Below, piece by piece: positions 25,375 through 37,020 of a stretch of 64,000 nucleotides of DNA. The position numbers were made by a program, and so were the translations under genes. Each line of letters begins with the position of its first letter. Position 1 is the stretch's first letter. Source of the stretch: Betaproteobacteria bacterium MOLA814 (GTDB taxonomy: Bacteria > Pseudomonadota > Gammaproteobacteria > Burkholderiales > Burkholderiaceae_C); NCBI GenBank assembly GCA_000496475.1, contig AYMW01000003.1, positions 314,003 through 378,002 of the forward strand, read 5' to 3'. The notes under the pieces are model-generated. The model saw only the letters and a program-made list of their open reading frames with translations, did not search any database and was not told the origin of the DNA.

Positions 25375-27692
25375 GCATCATGCCGCGAGGCTATATGCGC
25401 GAACACTTCCCACAATGGCGCAAGCACATCATGTTGTGGCTGGTCGCGCCCATTGTGCTGATCAGTTTCACGCTCACGCCCCTTGCGGTATTTCAATACA
25501 AACAGTACCAGTCCCTTATTCAGCAGCCGCAATACGGCAACGACTCAGTCATCATGCTTGCCTATCAGATGGAGCGCGAGGCCCTGCGCTTTGCGCTGGC
25601 GCTGCAAGATTACCTGAGTGATGAGTACACCACCAACACCGATGTGCTGATGACGCGCTTTGACTTGTTTTATAGCCGCGTCGGCCTACTGGAACAAAAC
25701 CCAGGTGCACGTTGGATTAAGAATTCAGATGACTATGTTGACGGCCTACAAGCTGTCAACACACTGATTGACAAAGCGGTTCCTATTTTTGAAAGCAACA
25801 ACACGCTGGAAGCGGCGACTAGACAGCAACTTGCCGATATTCAAACAGACACGGCAGGACTTAAACTCAAACTCGCGCGTCTTACTTTTACGGCCAACTC
25901 TGCCGTGTATGCCAACTTTGACAAAAGCAACACCCTGCTGCGTGAGCAAAGCATGCTCATCATTGCGGTGACGATGGCGCAAGGCGTTTTAATGGCCATT
26001 GCCATCGTTGCAACCTTCCTGTACATCAGACGGCACCAGCGCCAAGTCGCGCAACTCACAGAGTTGACCCAGGCACTTGAACTGGCTCGCGACAAGGCCG
26101 AAGCCGCCAACCGCAGCAAAAGTATATTTTTGGCCAACATGAGCCACGAAATACGCACACCATTTCAAGGTTTGCTGGGCATGATTAATTTGCTGTTGCA
26201 AACCCGCTTAAACGCACGGCAAAAAGACTACGTAAACACCGCACACACTTCAGCGCAGCATTTGCTGGGCGTGGTCAACGACGTACTGGACATGTCCACC
26301 ATTGATTCAGGCAATCTGCACCTCAACAACGGCCCCGTTGACTTGCACGCTTTGGTCAATGAGGTGGGGCATTTAATGCGCACGCAAGCCACGGCCAAAG
26401 AGCTTGAGCTCACAGTGACAGTGGCCCACAACACGCCGCAGTGGTTGCACGCAGACGGCGTGCGTTTGAGACAAGTTATGTACAACTTGCTCAGCAACGC
26501 TATTAAATTTACGCAGCAAGGCAAAGTGCAATTTGAAGTGTGCCCCAACAGCGCCAATGAACCAGGTATTCAAATAAGTGTGGTGGACACGGGTATTGGT
26601 ATGAGTCAACAAACCATTGACATGCTATTCACCCGCTTTTTTCAAGCTGACGACGTATCAACCAAGCGGTATCAAGGCACTGGTTTAGGTCTAGAGATTT
26701 CACGAACGCTGATTCAACTTATGAACGGCACACTGCACGTCAGCAGCGTTGAGGGCGAGGGCTCACGGTTCCAAGCCGTGTTGCCGCTGGGCAACGCAAC
26801 ACCTATTGAAGTTAACGCCGTCGTTGACGCTGACAGCTTGTACGCCATGGCCACCGACGGCAAATCGCTGCGCGTATTGGTGACTGAAGACCACCCCATC
26901 AACATGAAGGTACTGTCTATTTTGCTAGAGCGCATGGGCCATGAAGCCACTTTGTGCAGCAGCGGCGCCTGTGCCATCGATGCGCTCAAAAAAAATGTGT
27001 TTGATGTGGTTCTCATGGACTACCACATGCCTGACATGGACGGCTTGGAAACAACCCGTCTCATTCGCGAGCTACCCAACCCCGCTGGACAAATACCTAT
27101 TGTGCTGATCACAGCTGACGTGGTGGAGGACACACGCGTGCGCGCACTCGCAGCAGGTATCACGGCTTTCGCACCGAAACCCGTGCGCTTGCAAGATTTG
27201 CACGCCACGTTTACCGCTTGCGATTTGTTGGCCACCCCTGACACAGCAGGCCGTACAACGCCAGACCACAACACACCACTCACCACCTCTGAAGACTCAC
27301 CCGTAGACTACTCGTACCACGACACCCCGCTGCTCAACATCAGTATTTTTTCTGAACTCTGCGACCTCTTTCCTGCAGACAATTGGGCCACCATGACGAG
27401 CACTTTGTTTGACCGACCACATGGTGATGTGCCAGTGCTTGTTGCGCTGCTGGAAGGCCACACCGCCAGCAAAGCCTTGGGCGAGCAAGCCCATAAAGTT
27501 AAGGGTGCGGCCATGATGATTGGGCTGCAACGTCTGGGTGAGTTGTGCGCGCACATTGAAGAGCAATGCAACGCCGACGCTCAGAGTTTGCAATTCGACG
27601 TGGCCTTGCTGGCGCTGTCTGCAACCAGTCACGATACGCAGCAGGCCCTGGCCGAGCAACTGCGAACCAACAACACTGCACACGACGCCTAA
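25371..27692 (+). CDS. Hybrid sensor histidine kinase with receiver and HPt domains
   Basis: Complex phosphorelay kinase of 773 residues. Two transmembrane helices (about 20-42 and 196-218) enclose a periplasmic domain of some 150 residues that is mostly helical. Then follow HisKA with phospho-acceptor His259 in [11 protein letters not shown], HATPase ([24 protein letters not shown]), a receiver with Asp550 in [12 protein letters not shown], and a C-terminal HPt with His708 in [14 protein letters not shown]. The GTG at 25371 overlaps the previous stop but its AAGGAG is only two bases away; the ATG at 25380 has better spacing. No response regulator with an output domain is adjacent. Confidence 0.93.
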   Translation: MSIMPRGYMREHFPQWRKHIMLWLVAPIVLISFTLTPLAVFQYKQYQSLIQQPQYGNDSVIMLAYQMEREALRFALALQDYLSDEYTTNTDVLMTRFDLFYSRVGLLEQNPGARWIKNSDDYVDGLQAVNTLIDKAVPIFESNNTLEAATRQQLADIQTDTAGLKLKLARLTFTANSAVYANFDKSNTLLREQSMLIIAVTMAQGVLMAIAIVATFLYIRRHQRQVAQLTELTQALELARDKAEAANRSKSIFLANMSHEIRTPFQGLLGMINLLLQTRLNARQKDYVNTAHTSAQHLLGVVNDVLDMSTIDSGNLHLNNGPVDLHALVNEVGHLMRTQATAKELELTVTVAHNTPQWLHADGVRLRQVMYNLLSNAIKFTQQGKVQFEVCPNSANEPGIQISVVDTGIGMSQQTIDMLFTRFFQADDVSTKRYQGTGLGLEISRTLIQLMNGTLHVSSVEGEGSRFQAVLPLGNATPIEVNAVVDADSLYAMATDGKSLRVLVTEDHPINMKVLSILLERMGHEATLCSSGACAIDALKKNVFDVVLMDYHMPDMDGLETTRLIRELPNPAGQIPIVLITADVVEDTRVRALAAGITAFAPKPVRLQDLHATFTACDLLATPDTAGRTTPDHNTPLTTSEDSPVDYSYHDTPLLNISIFSELCDLFPADNWATMTSTLFDRPHGDVPVLVALLEGHTASKALGEQAHKVKGAAMMIGLQRLGELCAHIEEQCNADAQSLQFDVALLALSATSHDTQQALAEQLRTNNTAHDA

Positions 27693-27752
27693 ACAAGCAT
27701 TCAGCTGCTGACCGTTAAAAGCTGTTGCTGTTGTTGCTGGGCAGTGCCACAT

Positions 27753-27858
27753 GGCTTAGAGGCTTCTAAGCCACCCATTGGTGGATTAGGTTCCTAACCA
27801 TTGACATTGACATGGGCAGCGTCAGTGCGTGGGAGGGCTCAAGCAACCCATGTCAATG
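27753..27858 (+). promoter_or_regulatory. Cluster of hairpins between the kinase and sugar kinase genes
   Basis: Several inverted repeats are packed into about 100 bases: GGCTTAGA / TCTAAGCC (27753-27772, perfect, 4-base loop), CCACC / GGTGG (27771-27784), and CATTGACATGGG (27805-27816) with CCCATGTCAATG (27847-27858), a perfect 12-bp stem around 30 bases, followed by GGCGCCTTTT. The last could end the kinase transcript. The first two overlap by two bases. The rest of the 306-base gap shows no gene. Confidence 0.45.
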
Positions 27859-27998
27859 GCGCCTTTTGTATAGATGTGAGCAACACCATATTGGTTGGTG
27901 CGCAACAACATGGTCAAATAACGCCTGCGTGCTCTTTTTAAAACCTGTGCACAGCAATTGGCAGTGCCACTGTGCCCATCACGAATGCCCACCTATCT

Positions 27999-28919
27999 AT
28001 GCAAGTAACAGTTCTGGGCGAAGCCCTCATGGATTGCCTTCAGCAAGCTGACGGACAACTCAAACCTCTTCAAGGTGGCAGCCCCTTCAACTTGGCAAGG
28101 GCCTGCGCCTTACAAGGCGTACAGACCCACTATCTGAACCCGTTGTCTAACGATGCGTTTGGCGATGCGTTGAGGGCCAGCCTAGAACGTGACGGCGTTG
28201 GCTTGCCACAGCTGACGTCCAAAATGCCAACATCGCTAGCCGTGGTACAGGTGGTTAATGGACAGCCAAGCTATGGCTTTTACCGCGAAGGCATTGCCGA
28301 CCGCGACTACGCTGTGCAGGGTATTTTGTCGCAACTAACTGACATGACGCCGGGCGTGTTGCACACCGGGTCATTGCTACTCATACCCCCAGAGCACCTG
28401 AAGGTATTGGCGGTTGTGCAAGGTGCCAAGGCGCTGGGCTGGACCATCAGCATGGATATCAACATGCGCCCCAGCGTAGCACCAGATTTACCGGCTTACG
28501 TGCACGCCGTCAAGTTGCTGTCACAAGAGGCGGACTGGTTAAAGGCCAGTGATGAAGACTTGGCCGTGCTGGGCTTTGCATCCATCAACTTGGCCAACGC
28601 CGGCGCGTTGTCAACGCACTTCCCCAATGCAAGTCGCATTGCACTGACTTGTGGTGGCGATGGCGCATGGCTACAAGTGGACAAACATGCCGCACAAGCC
28701 AGCGTGCCCAAGGTCGATGTCACCGACACCGTGGGCGCAGGCGATACCTTTTGGGGCAACTGCTTGGCCGATTGGACAACAACCCATGCACCTGGCGGCC
28801 CCGCACCGGAGCGCGTCGCCTATACGCTGCGCAAAGCGATGCAAGCGGCTGCCATCAACTGCACACGCTTGGGCTGCCAGCCTCCAAACGCTGCTGAATT
28901 AAACAATGCGCTGCGCTAA
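27999..28919 (+). CDS. PfkB family sugar kinase (fructokinase-like)
   Basis: Ribokinase-family kinase, 306 residues from the ATG at 27999 (MQVTVLGEALMDCL). The N-terminal substrate block GGSPFNLARACALQG, the SYGFYREGIADRDY segment and the anion-hole/catalytic signature DTVGAGDTFWGNCLADW are clear; the last carries the base aspartate. The pattern resembles bacterial fructokinases. It stands immediately before the Entner-Doudoroff run in the same direction, so phosphorylation of fructose or a related ketose feeding Pgi and Zwf is a sensible inference. A GTG start at 27972 is possible but less likely. Confidence 0.85.
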   Translation: MQVTVLGEALMDCLQQADGQLKPLQGGSPFNLARACALQGVQTHYLNPLSNDAFGDALRASLERDGVGLPQLTSKMPTSLAVVQVVNGQPSYGFYREGIADRDYAVQGILSQLTDMTPGVLHTGSLLLIPPEHLKVLAVVQGAKALGWTISMDINMRPSVAPDLPAYVHAVKLLSQEADWLKASDEDLAVLGFASINLANAGALSTHFPNASRIALTCGGDGAWLQVDKHAAQASVPKVDVTDTVGAGDTFWGNCLADWTTTHAPGGPAPERVAYTLRKAMQAAAINCTRLGCQPPNAAELNNALR

Positions 28920-29130
28920 ACAACCTGTCAGGCGAACCCCGTTCGTGACCAACAGGCACATTCAGCCTCATTGACCCCGCCTGTTGAACCATGTATGGCG
29001 GATGTAGTTACATGCGCAACCGTCTGAGCACCAACGTCTGAAACCCGAGATTGGCTCTGGTAAATGGCTTCAAGCACTTGCGTAACAACTGGCAATGAAA
29101 CCTCGTTGTAACCAATTAAACAAAAAAACA

Positions 29131-29145
29131 TGTAACTGAATTACA
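29131..29145. promoter_or_regulatory. HexR-like operator before zwf
   Basis: TGTAACTGAATTACA is an inverted repeat (TGTAA-N5-TTACA) 53 bases before the zwf start. It resembles the HexR motif described for proteobacteria (TGTAAT-type half sites), and HexR commonly controls zwf, edd and eda in response to 2-keto-3-deoxy-6-phosphogluconate. No hexR gene is in the window. Confidence 0.5.
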
Positions 29146-29198
29146 CTTTCATACATGCGTACTGGGTAGATCAAGTGCGCCACAACAGGACAATACAG

Positions 29199-30662
29199 AT
29201 GAGTGACACAAACAACGTAGACATAGTGATATTTGGTGGTGCGGGCGACTTGGCTTTTCGCAAGCTGGTGCCTGCGCTTTTTATGGCGCATATGCACAAC
29301 AAGCTAGAAGGTAACGCACGCATTATTGGCGTAGGCCGGCAAGCATGGGAGCGCGATGCGTATGTGGCGTTCATCAACGAAAAAACCCGCCCTTTCCTAC
29401 AAGACGCGCTTCAAGAAGCCAACGGTGAGACCTGTTGGACCAGCTTTCTTGACCGCTTGTACTTTGCCAGCATCGATGTGACCCAGGCAGGCGACTACAA
29501 GCGCCTGAGCGCCTTAAGCACAGCAGGCGCACAGCGTGTGTTTTACCTAGCTACAGCACCGAGTTTGTTCACGCAAATTTGCAGTCATCTAGACAGCGCC
29601 GGTTTGATAGACGCGCAAGCGCGGGTGGTTTTAGAAAAGCCCCTGGGTCACGACTTGGCCTCAGCCAAGGCCATCAACGACCAAGTGGCCCAACACTTTG
29701 CGGAGAGTCAGATTTACCGCATTGACCACTATTTGGGCAAAGAGACTGTACAAAACCTGATGGTTTTACGCTTTGGAAACGCCATCTTTGAACCCCTGTG
29801 GCGCAGCCCAAACATTCGCAGCGTGCAAATTACTGTGGCTGAAACAGTAGGCGTGGGCAGCCGTGCAGGCTTTTACGACCAAACCGGTGCGGCACGCGAT
29901 ATGGTTCAAAACCATTTGTTACAACTGCTCTGTATTGTGGCTATGGAGCCGCCCATTTCGCTGCAGCCCAACGACGTACGAGACGAAAAACTGAAGGTGT
30001 TGCGCTCGCTTCGCCCCATGACCGATGTAGACATCAAACGCGACACCGTTAGGGGGCAATACAAAAGCGGCACCGTAGAAGGCGTTGCTGCCGTGGGCTA
30101 CTTGGCTGAAGAAAACGTGCCAGCCAACAGCATGACGGAGACGTTTGTATCGCTGAAAGCCCACATCAACAACGCGCGCTGGGCCAATGTGCCGTTCTAT
30201 TTGCGCACAGGCAAGCGCATGCAGCACAGACGCTCAGAAATCATCATTGAATTTGATGACATGCCCTTCTCTATTTTTTCGGGCGCAGCCAACAGCCAAC
30301 CCAACCGTTTGGTGATTAGTTTGCAGCCTGAAGAATCTATTCAGTTGAAAATGATGGTGAAAGAACCGGGCTCGGGCATGAACATGCGCCCAGTCAACCT
30401 GGACCTAGACATGCGATCAGCCTTTACAGAACGCCGTGCCGAGGCGTACGAGCGCTTGCTCGTGGATGTGGTCAAGGGTCGCTTGACGCACTTCATGCGC
30501 CGCGATGAACTGGAGGCTGCGTGGTCGTGGGTTGAGCCCATATTGAATGGCTGGGCTGCATCTGGCGAGCCGCCAAAGGCCTACAACGCAGGCACTTGGG
30601 GCCCTGCCGCTTCGTCGGCATTGATGGCGCGCAGTGAACACACCTGGTTCGAAGAGTCTTAA
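29199..30662 (+). CDS. zwf: Glucose-6-phosphate 1-dehydrogenase
   Basis: Oxidises glucose 6-phosphate to 6-phosphogluconolactone. From the ATG at 29199 (MSDTNNVDIVIFGG, with AGGA upstream) it has 487 residues. The nucleotide-binding motif reads GGAGDLAFRKLVPALF, close to the usual GASGDL, and the active-site block YRIDHYLGKETVQN with its catalytic His is intact. VPFYLRTGKRM and the C-terminal FTERRAEAYERLLVDVVKG are also typical. It leads zwf-pgl-edd-eda-pgi-glk. Confidence 0.96.
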   Translation: MSDTNNVDIVIFGGAGDLAFRKLVPALFMAHMHNKLEGNARIIGVGRQAWERDAYVAFINEKTRPFLQDALQEANGETCWTSFLDRLYFASIDVTQAGDYKRLSALSTAGAQRVFYLATAPSLFTQICSHLDSAGLIDAQARVVLEKPLGHDLASAKAINDQVAQHFAESQIYRIDHYLGKETVQNLMVLRFGNAIFEPLWRSPNIRSVQITVAETVGVGSRAGFYDQTGAARDMVQNHLLQLLCIVAMEPPISLQPNDVRDEKLKVLRSLRPMTDVDIKRDTVRGQYKSGTVEGVAAVGYLAEENVPANSMTETFVSLKAHINNARWANVPFYLRTGKRMQHRRSEIIIEFDDMPFSIFSGAANSQPNRLVISLQPEESIQLKMMVKEPGSGMNMRPVNLDLDMRSAFTERRAEAYERLLVDVVKGRLTHFMRRDELEAAWSWVEPILNGWAASGEPPKAYNAGTWGPAASSALMARSEHTWFEES

Positions 30663-30684
30663 ATAAAACGCAAGAGGAGTTGCC

Positions 30685-31407
30685 GTGCCACTGAACATTC
30701 GAGAACACAGGTTACCCAACGCCGACGCGTTGGCGCAGTCGTTGGCCGCAGACATTGCACAACGCTTGCTACTCGTCTTGCGCCGCCAAACCACAGCAAC
30801 CCTGTTTGTGTCAGGCGGCAAATCGCCGATTGCGCTCTTTAAAGCCTTGTCAGCACATGCGCTGCCGTGGCACGCCATTACAGTGTCTTTGGCTGATGAA
30901 CGCTGCGCGCACAACACAGATGAGGCCAGCAATGCGCTGCTGGTGCGCACCCACTTGCTGCAAGATTACGCGTCTTCAGCCACGTTTGTACCTGTGGTCG
31001 ATATTGACCCACACACACCCATGCCAAGCCCGCTGACGTTGGCAAATACAGCTTCACAGCAACTGGCAAACATGGCTGGCATTGATGTGCTGGTACTGGG
31101 CATGGGCGCAGACGGACATACCGCTTCGCTGTTTCCACAAGCACCACAGCTGCGTGTTGGCTTAGACCTGCAACAAAGCGCCGGATACATTGCTACCAGC
31201 CCTCAAACAGCTGCCTTTGAGCGTGTCAGTCTGAATGTAACGGCTATCTTATCGGCGCGCCATATCGCCGTGGCCATAGGCGGGGGTGCAGACAAACATG
31301 CGGTGTTCGAGCAAGTTAAATCTGCCAAAACTGACGCGCTACCGTTGTCGCATGTGCTGCACAACCATGCTGGCACATCCAGCATAGACATTTGGCTCAA
31401 CGACTAG
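30685..31407 (+). CDS. pgl: 6-phosphogluconolactonase
   Basis: Hydrolyses 6-phosphogluconolactone to 6-phosphogluconate, the step after Zwf. It has 240 residues of the DevB/Pgl type. Motifs are FVSGGKSPIALFKAL near the N-terminus, SLADERCAHNTDEASNALLVRTHLL, and LGMGADGHTASLFPQAPQL, all diagnostic. The start is a GTG at 30685 with GAGGAG before it. The gap to zwf is 22 bases. Confidence 0.94.
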   Translation: MPLNIREHRLPNADALAQSLAADIAQRLLLVLRRQTTATLFVSGGKSPIALFKALSAHALPWHAITVSLADERCAHNTDEASNALLVRTHLLQDYASSATFVPVVDIDPHTPMPSPLTLANTASQQLANMAGIDVLVLGMGADGHTASLFPQAPQLRVGLDLQQSAGYIATSPQTAAFERVSLNVTAILSARHIAVAIGGGADKHAVFEQVKSAKTDALPLSHVLHNHAGTSSIDIWLND

Positions 31408-31473
31408 CTGCTGACACCTAACTGCCACTGCGCCTTGCATGTATAAAACTGATCAACCATACCAACACACGCC

Positions 31474-33351
<1,878 letters not shown>

Positions 33352-33388
33352 ACAAACAGCGCACACACTGTCCCACGAAAGCCACACC

Positions 33389-34039
33389 ATGTCGTACCTC
33401 CTACTGCCCAGCTTCAACAGCAAAACGGTGCCTGTCATCGTCATTACCGATGTGGCCCAAGCTGTGCCTATGGCCCACGCACTGCTGGCAGGTGGCATTG
33501 ATGTCATGGAGATCACGTTGCGCCACCCAGCAGGTCTGCCCGCTATTGAAGCTGTGGCCAAGGCGGTGCCTGAGATGGTGGTCGGTGCGGGCACGGTCAC
33601 CACACCCGAACAGGTGCAGCAAGTCGTCAACGCTGGTGCCACGTTTGCCTTGTCGCCAGGTATGACACCGGCCTTGATTGCAGCCGTCAAAGCAGCCAAA
33701 CTGCCGTTTGTACCCGGCGTCATGACACCAGGTGAAGCGATGGTGGCACATGAGCACGGCTTTCAGTTGCTCAAACTGTTTCCCGCAGCGCAGGCCGGCG
33801 GCTTGGCCATGCTCAAAGCCATGGGCGGCCCTTTGAGCGAGCTGCGTTTTTGCCCAACTGGTGGCGTGTCGTTGGCCAACATGAATGAGTTTTTAGCGCT
33901 GCCCAACGTGGCGATGGTAGGCGGATCTTGGCTCACCCCTGTCGATCTGGTGGTACAAGCCGCATCCAGTTCTGACTGGTCCAGCATTACCAAACTGGCA
34001 CAACAAGCCACCGATCAAGCCGCAAGTTCTCAGCAATAA
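33389..34039 (+). CDS. eda: KDPG aldolase
   Basis: Class I aldolase splitting 2-keto-3-deoxy-6-phosphogluconate into pyruvate and glyceraldehyde 3-phosphate. The ATG at 33389 (MSYLLLPSFNSKTVPVIVI) gives 216 residues. The general-base glutamate is in VMEITLRHPAG; the Schiff-base lysine is in LLKLFPAAQAGG, with the phosphate-binding FCPTGGVSLANMNEFL after it. Together with edd it completes the Entner-Doudoroff branch. Confidence 0.95.
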   Translation: MSYLLLPSFNSKTVPVIVITDVAQAVPMAHALLAGGIDVMEITLRHPAGLPAIEAVAKAVPEMVVGAGTVTTPEQVQQVVNAGATFALSPGMTPALIAAVKAAKLPFVPGVMTPGEAMVAHEHGFQLLKLFPAAQAGGLAMLKAMGGPLSELRFCPTGGVSLANMNEFLALPNVAMVGGSWLTPVDLVVQAASSSDWSSITKLAQQATDQAASSQQ

Positions 34040-34079
34040 GCCGAAACCAGCGTTAACAAGACCGCAACCAGACACCGCC

Positions 34080-35660
34080 ATGGCAGCCAACTTCATAGCC
34101 CCACAACACACAGCTGCATGGCAACAACTTGCCAAGCTGCCCACCACGGCGCATCTGCGTGACACGCTGCAAGACCCTGCCAGACACAACGCCATGCAAC
34201 TCAGTGCCGCAGGCATCAGTTTGGATTTTTCACGCCAGCGCGTGGATATGCAGACACTGTCGGTCTTGCACCAGCTGGCCCAAGAGCGTCACGTCATGGC
34301 CCAGGCTCACACCATGGCGCAGGGCGCCCCTATCAACGCCACCGAAGACCGCGCGGTTTTGCATATGGCCTTGCGTGGTGCGGGGCAAGCCAACCCACCG
34401 TGGGGGGATGCCATCAGCCTACAAGTCAGGGCGGAACTGAATAAGTTTTTAACATTCGCGGATACTGTTTACAGAGGTGAAGCCCTCGGCCACACGGGCC
34501 TCCCCATCACGGATGTGGTCAATGTAGGCATTGGCGGCTCTGACTTGGGGCCGCGCATGGCGGTGCAAGCGTTGGCTGGTAACGCAGGCAAACTGGTGCG
34601 TATGCACTTTGTATCTAACCCTGATGCATGGGCCTTGCACCACACACTCAGCACCTTAGATGCATCGCGCACTTTGGTGGTGGTACTGTCCAAAACATTT
34701 ACGACACAAGAAACACTCACGCTAGCCACCAGTGCGCGCGAATGGTTGGTAGACAGCGGCATCAGCGAGATTGATATAGGCCAACACTTGGCCGCTGTGT
34801 CAGCCGCCACCGATAAGACAAGTGCCTTTGGCGTGCCACCTGAACGGGTGTTCGGTTTTTGGGATTGGGTGGGGGGCCGTTATTCTGTGTGGTCGGCCAT
34901 TGGCCTGCCGTTGGCCATGGCCATTGGCAGCGACAATTTTTTATCGTTTTTGGCCGGTGCGCACGAGATGGACCAGCACTTCCTACACGCGCCAGCACAG
35001 CACAACTTGCCACTCACCATGGCGCTGCTAGGCGTGTGGAACCGCAATTTTTTAGGCGCACCCACACAACTGATAGCGCCTTATGCGTGGCGCCTCGAAA
35101 AGTTCACCGCCTTTGTTCAACAAATGGACATGGAGTCCAACGGCAAATCGACGCACACCAATGGCGAGCCAGTGGCCGTGGCGACCGGCCCCATTGTGTG
35201 GGGTGGCTTGGGTATTGACGGACAACACGCTTACTTCCAGCTCATTCACCAAGGCCAGCATCTGGTGCCTGTGGACTTTATCGGCGTGCGCACCGAAGAC
35301 ACGCCAGGCCCACGCGCAGCCGAACACCACCGTGTCACATTGCTCAACCTCAACGCCCAGGCGCACGCTTTGGCCTGCGGTCGCGATGACATGGCAACAG
35401 CTCAATCGCTGCGAGACGCGGGCATGGGCCAAGACGACATCACACGCCTAACCCCCCACCGCAGCTTTGCAGGCAACGTGCCCAGCAACGTGCTGTGGCT
35501 AGACGCACTCACACCCAACACGTTGGGTGCGCTGGTTGCGCTGTACGAGCACAAAGTGTTTTGCCAGGCCGCCATGTGGGGAACTCACGCGTACGACCAA
35601 TGGGGTGTTGAGCTGGGCAAAACCATGGCCAAAAGCATGGAGCAACGCGCACAAGCCTGA
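34080..35660 (+). CDS. pgi: Glucose-6-phosphate isomerase
   Basis: Interconverts glucose 6-phosphate and fructose 6-phosphate. Length is 526 residues. Family blocks include VGIGGSDLGPRMAVQAL, VVLSKTFTTQETLTLA, FGFWDWVGGRYSVWSAIGLPLA, the MESNGKSTHTNGE segment and the EHKVFCQAAMWGTHAYDQWGVELGK end with the catalytic lysine. It starts 40 bases after eda. In this cluster it could return fructose 6-phosphate from the PfkB kinase to Zwf. Confidence 0.96.
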   Translation: MAANFIAPQHTAAWQQLAKLPTTAHLRDTLQDPARHNAMQLSAAGISLDFSRQRVDMQTLSVLHQLAQERHVMAQAHTMAQGAPINATEDRAVLHMALRGAGQANPPWGDAISLQVRAELNKFLTFADTVYRGEALGHTGLPITDVVNVGIGGSDLGPRMAVQALAGNAGKLVRMHFVSNPDAWALHHTLSTLDASRTLVVVLSKTFTTQETLTLATSAREWLVDSGISEIDIGQHLAAVSAATDKTSAFGVPPERVFGFWDWVGGRYSVWSAIGLPLAMAIGSDNFLSFLAGAHEMDQHFLHAPAQHNLPLTMALLGVWNRNFLGAPTQLIAPYAWRLEKFTAFVQQMDMESNGKSTHTNGEPVAVATGPIVWGGLGIDGQHAYFQLIHQGQHLVPVDFIGVRTEDTPGPRAAEHHRVTLLNLNAQAHALACGRDDMATAQSLRDAGMGQDDITRLTPHRSFAGNVPSNVLWLDALTPNTLGALVALYEHKVFCQAAMWGTHAYDQWGVELGKTMAKSMEQRAQA

Positions 35661-35840
35661 CGTGAGCGCACATCCAAACGCTGCCCATGCCATGCCAGCA
35701 CCGCCCTCTAGTGAACCTGCAGGTCTGCGCTATAAAAGTGTTTGTATGTGACATGCTCAGGCTATTGCCAGTGCGTTGCCGTGTATGCTTGCAAGCTGTT
35801 CAATGCTCGAACTTTTTAGTTTTGTAAAAACAACCGCACC

Positions 35841-36848
35841 ATGTTTGAATCCCGTGACCACACCCAAGCCATGCCTGCCGCGCACCCGCGTTGGTTGGGT
35901 GACATAGGCGGCACCAACGCACGGTTTGGTTGGCAAGAGACCGAAGACGGCCCCATCACAGATGTGCATGTCCTGCCTTGCGCCGATTACGCTAGCCTGC
36001 AAGAAGCGGCGATGGCTTATTTGGCATTGGCGCACAAAGACGTGCCCTTGAGCGCTGCCTTTGGCATTGCCAACCCAGTCATGGGCGATGCCGTTGCCAT
36101 GACCAACCACCACTGGCGCTTCTCAGTCAATGAACTGCGGCTTAAGCTGAACTTGCATCGCTTGCTGCTGCTCAATGACTTCACCGCGTTGGCGTTGTCA
36201 CTCACCACCTTGCCTGCGGCCAACAAGCACCAAGTCGGCGGTGGGCAAGCCGCGCCAGATGCGGCCATTGGACTGATTGGCCCCGGTACCGGTTTAGGCG
36301 TGTCGGGCTTGCTGCCATTGGGCCACCAAAACAAGTGGATTCCCATCGCGGGCGAGGGTGGGCACGTCACACTCAGTGCCACCAATGACGACGAGTACGC
36401 ACTGATCAAGCATTTGCAACAGCGCTACGGCCATGTCTCAGGCGAGCGCGTAATATCCGGTACAGGTTTGGTAGACCTGTACCACGCCTTGGGCGACTTA
36501 CACGGCGGCGCAGCGCGTGACATCGTCACGGCCGCGGATGTTTTAGAACGCGCCAGCCTTGAGCCAGCAAGCCGGGCCAACCAAGCCATCGACTTGTTTT
36601 GCGCCTTCTTAGGCAGCGCCGCTGGCGACTTGGCCCTGACGCTGGGTGCACGTGGCGGCATCTACATTGGCGGCGGCATCGTGCCGCGCTTGGGCAAACG
36701 TTTCAATGAGTCCCCTTTCAGGGCACGCTTTGAGAACAAAGGCCGCTTCAAAGGCTACCTAGAGCAAGTCCCCACTTGGGTCATCAACAGCCCTGTATCA
36801 CCCGCATTGATGGGGGCATCGAAGGCTTTATCCTTGGCAATTTGGTAG
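35841..36848 (+). CDS. glk: Glucokinase
   Basis: ATP-dependent glucokinase of the proteobacterial Glk type, 335 residues. The phosphate-binding N-terminus is WLGDIGGTNARFGW, followed by LLLLNDFTALALSL with the catalytic Asp, the GPGTGLGVSGLLP adenosine-binding loop, and AGEGGHVTLSATNDDEYALI. GARGGIYIGGGIVPRLGKRF completes the pattern. The 180-base gap after pgi could hold its own promoter. It ends before a strong terminator and a LacI-type operator that opens the ABC transporter unit. Confidence 0.95.
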   Translation: MFESRDHTQAMPAAHPRWLGDIGGTNARFGWQETEDGPITDVHVLPCADYASLQEAAMAYLALAHKDVPLSAAFGIANPVMGDAVAMTNHHWRFSVNELRLKLNLHRLLLLNDFTALALSLTTLPAANKHQVGGGQAAPDAAIGLIGPGTGLGVSGLLPLGHQNKWIPIAGEGGHVTLSATNDDEYALIKHLQQRYGHVSGERVISGTGLVDLYHALGDLHGGAARDIVTAADVLERASLEPASRANQAIDLFCAFLGSAAGDLALTLGARGGIYIGGGIVPRLGKRFNESPFRARFENKGRFKGYLEQVPTWVINSPVSPALMGASKALSLAIW

Positions 36849-36882
36849 CCAACTCGGCGGCGCACCAACATCCATACACAAC

Positions 36883-36904
36883 AGCGCCGCTTGGCGCTTT
36901 TTTT
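36883..36904 (+). terminator. Terminator after glk
   Basis: AGCGCC (36883-36888) pairs with GGCGCT (36893-36898) around GCTT, followed by seven T. It closes the Entner-Doudoroff unit. Confidence 0.88.
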
Positions 36905-36944
36905 ATGCACAACCCTAGGGAAAATACGTATTAATCACACAGCC

Positions 36945-36960
36945 ATGTAAACGTTATCAT
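36945..36960. promoter_or_regulatory. LacI-family operator before the ABC transporter
   Basis: ATGTAAACGTTATCAT, a near-palindrome centred on CpG as in LacI-family sites, 60 bases before the binding-protein gene. The identical 16 bases recur at 44963-44978, and a one-base variant at 44908-44923, next to the lacI gene. Confidence 0.75.
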
Positions 36961-37020
36961 TGGTGCAGCTAACCTATGGTGGTTAAGCAATTTATCTGAC
37001 TAGTATCAGGAGACACACAC

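Noticed and set aside
28928-29131. Open frame of 67 codons on the minus strand before zwf
   Set aside because: No Shine-Dalgarno, no recognisable domain, and its start lies in the HexR-like operator.
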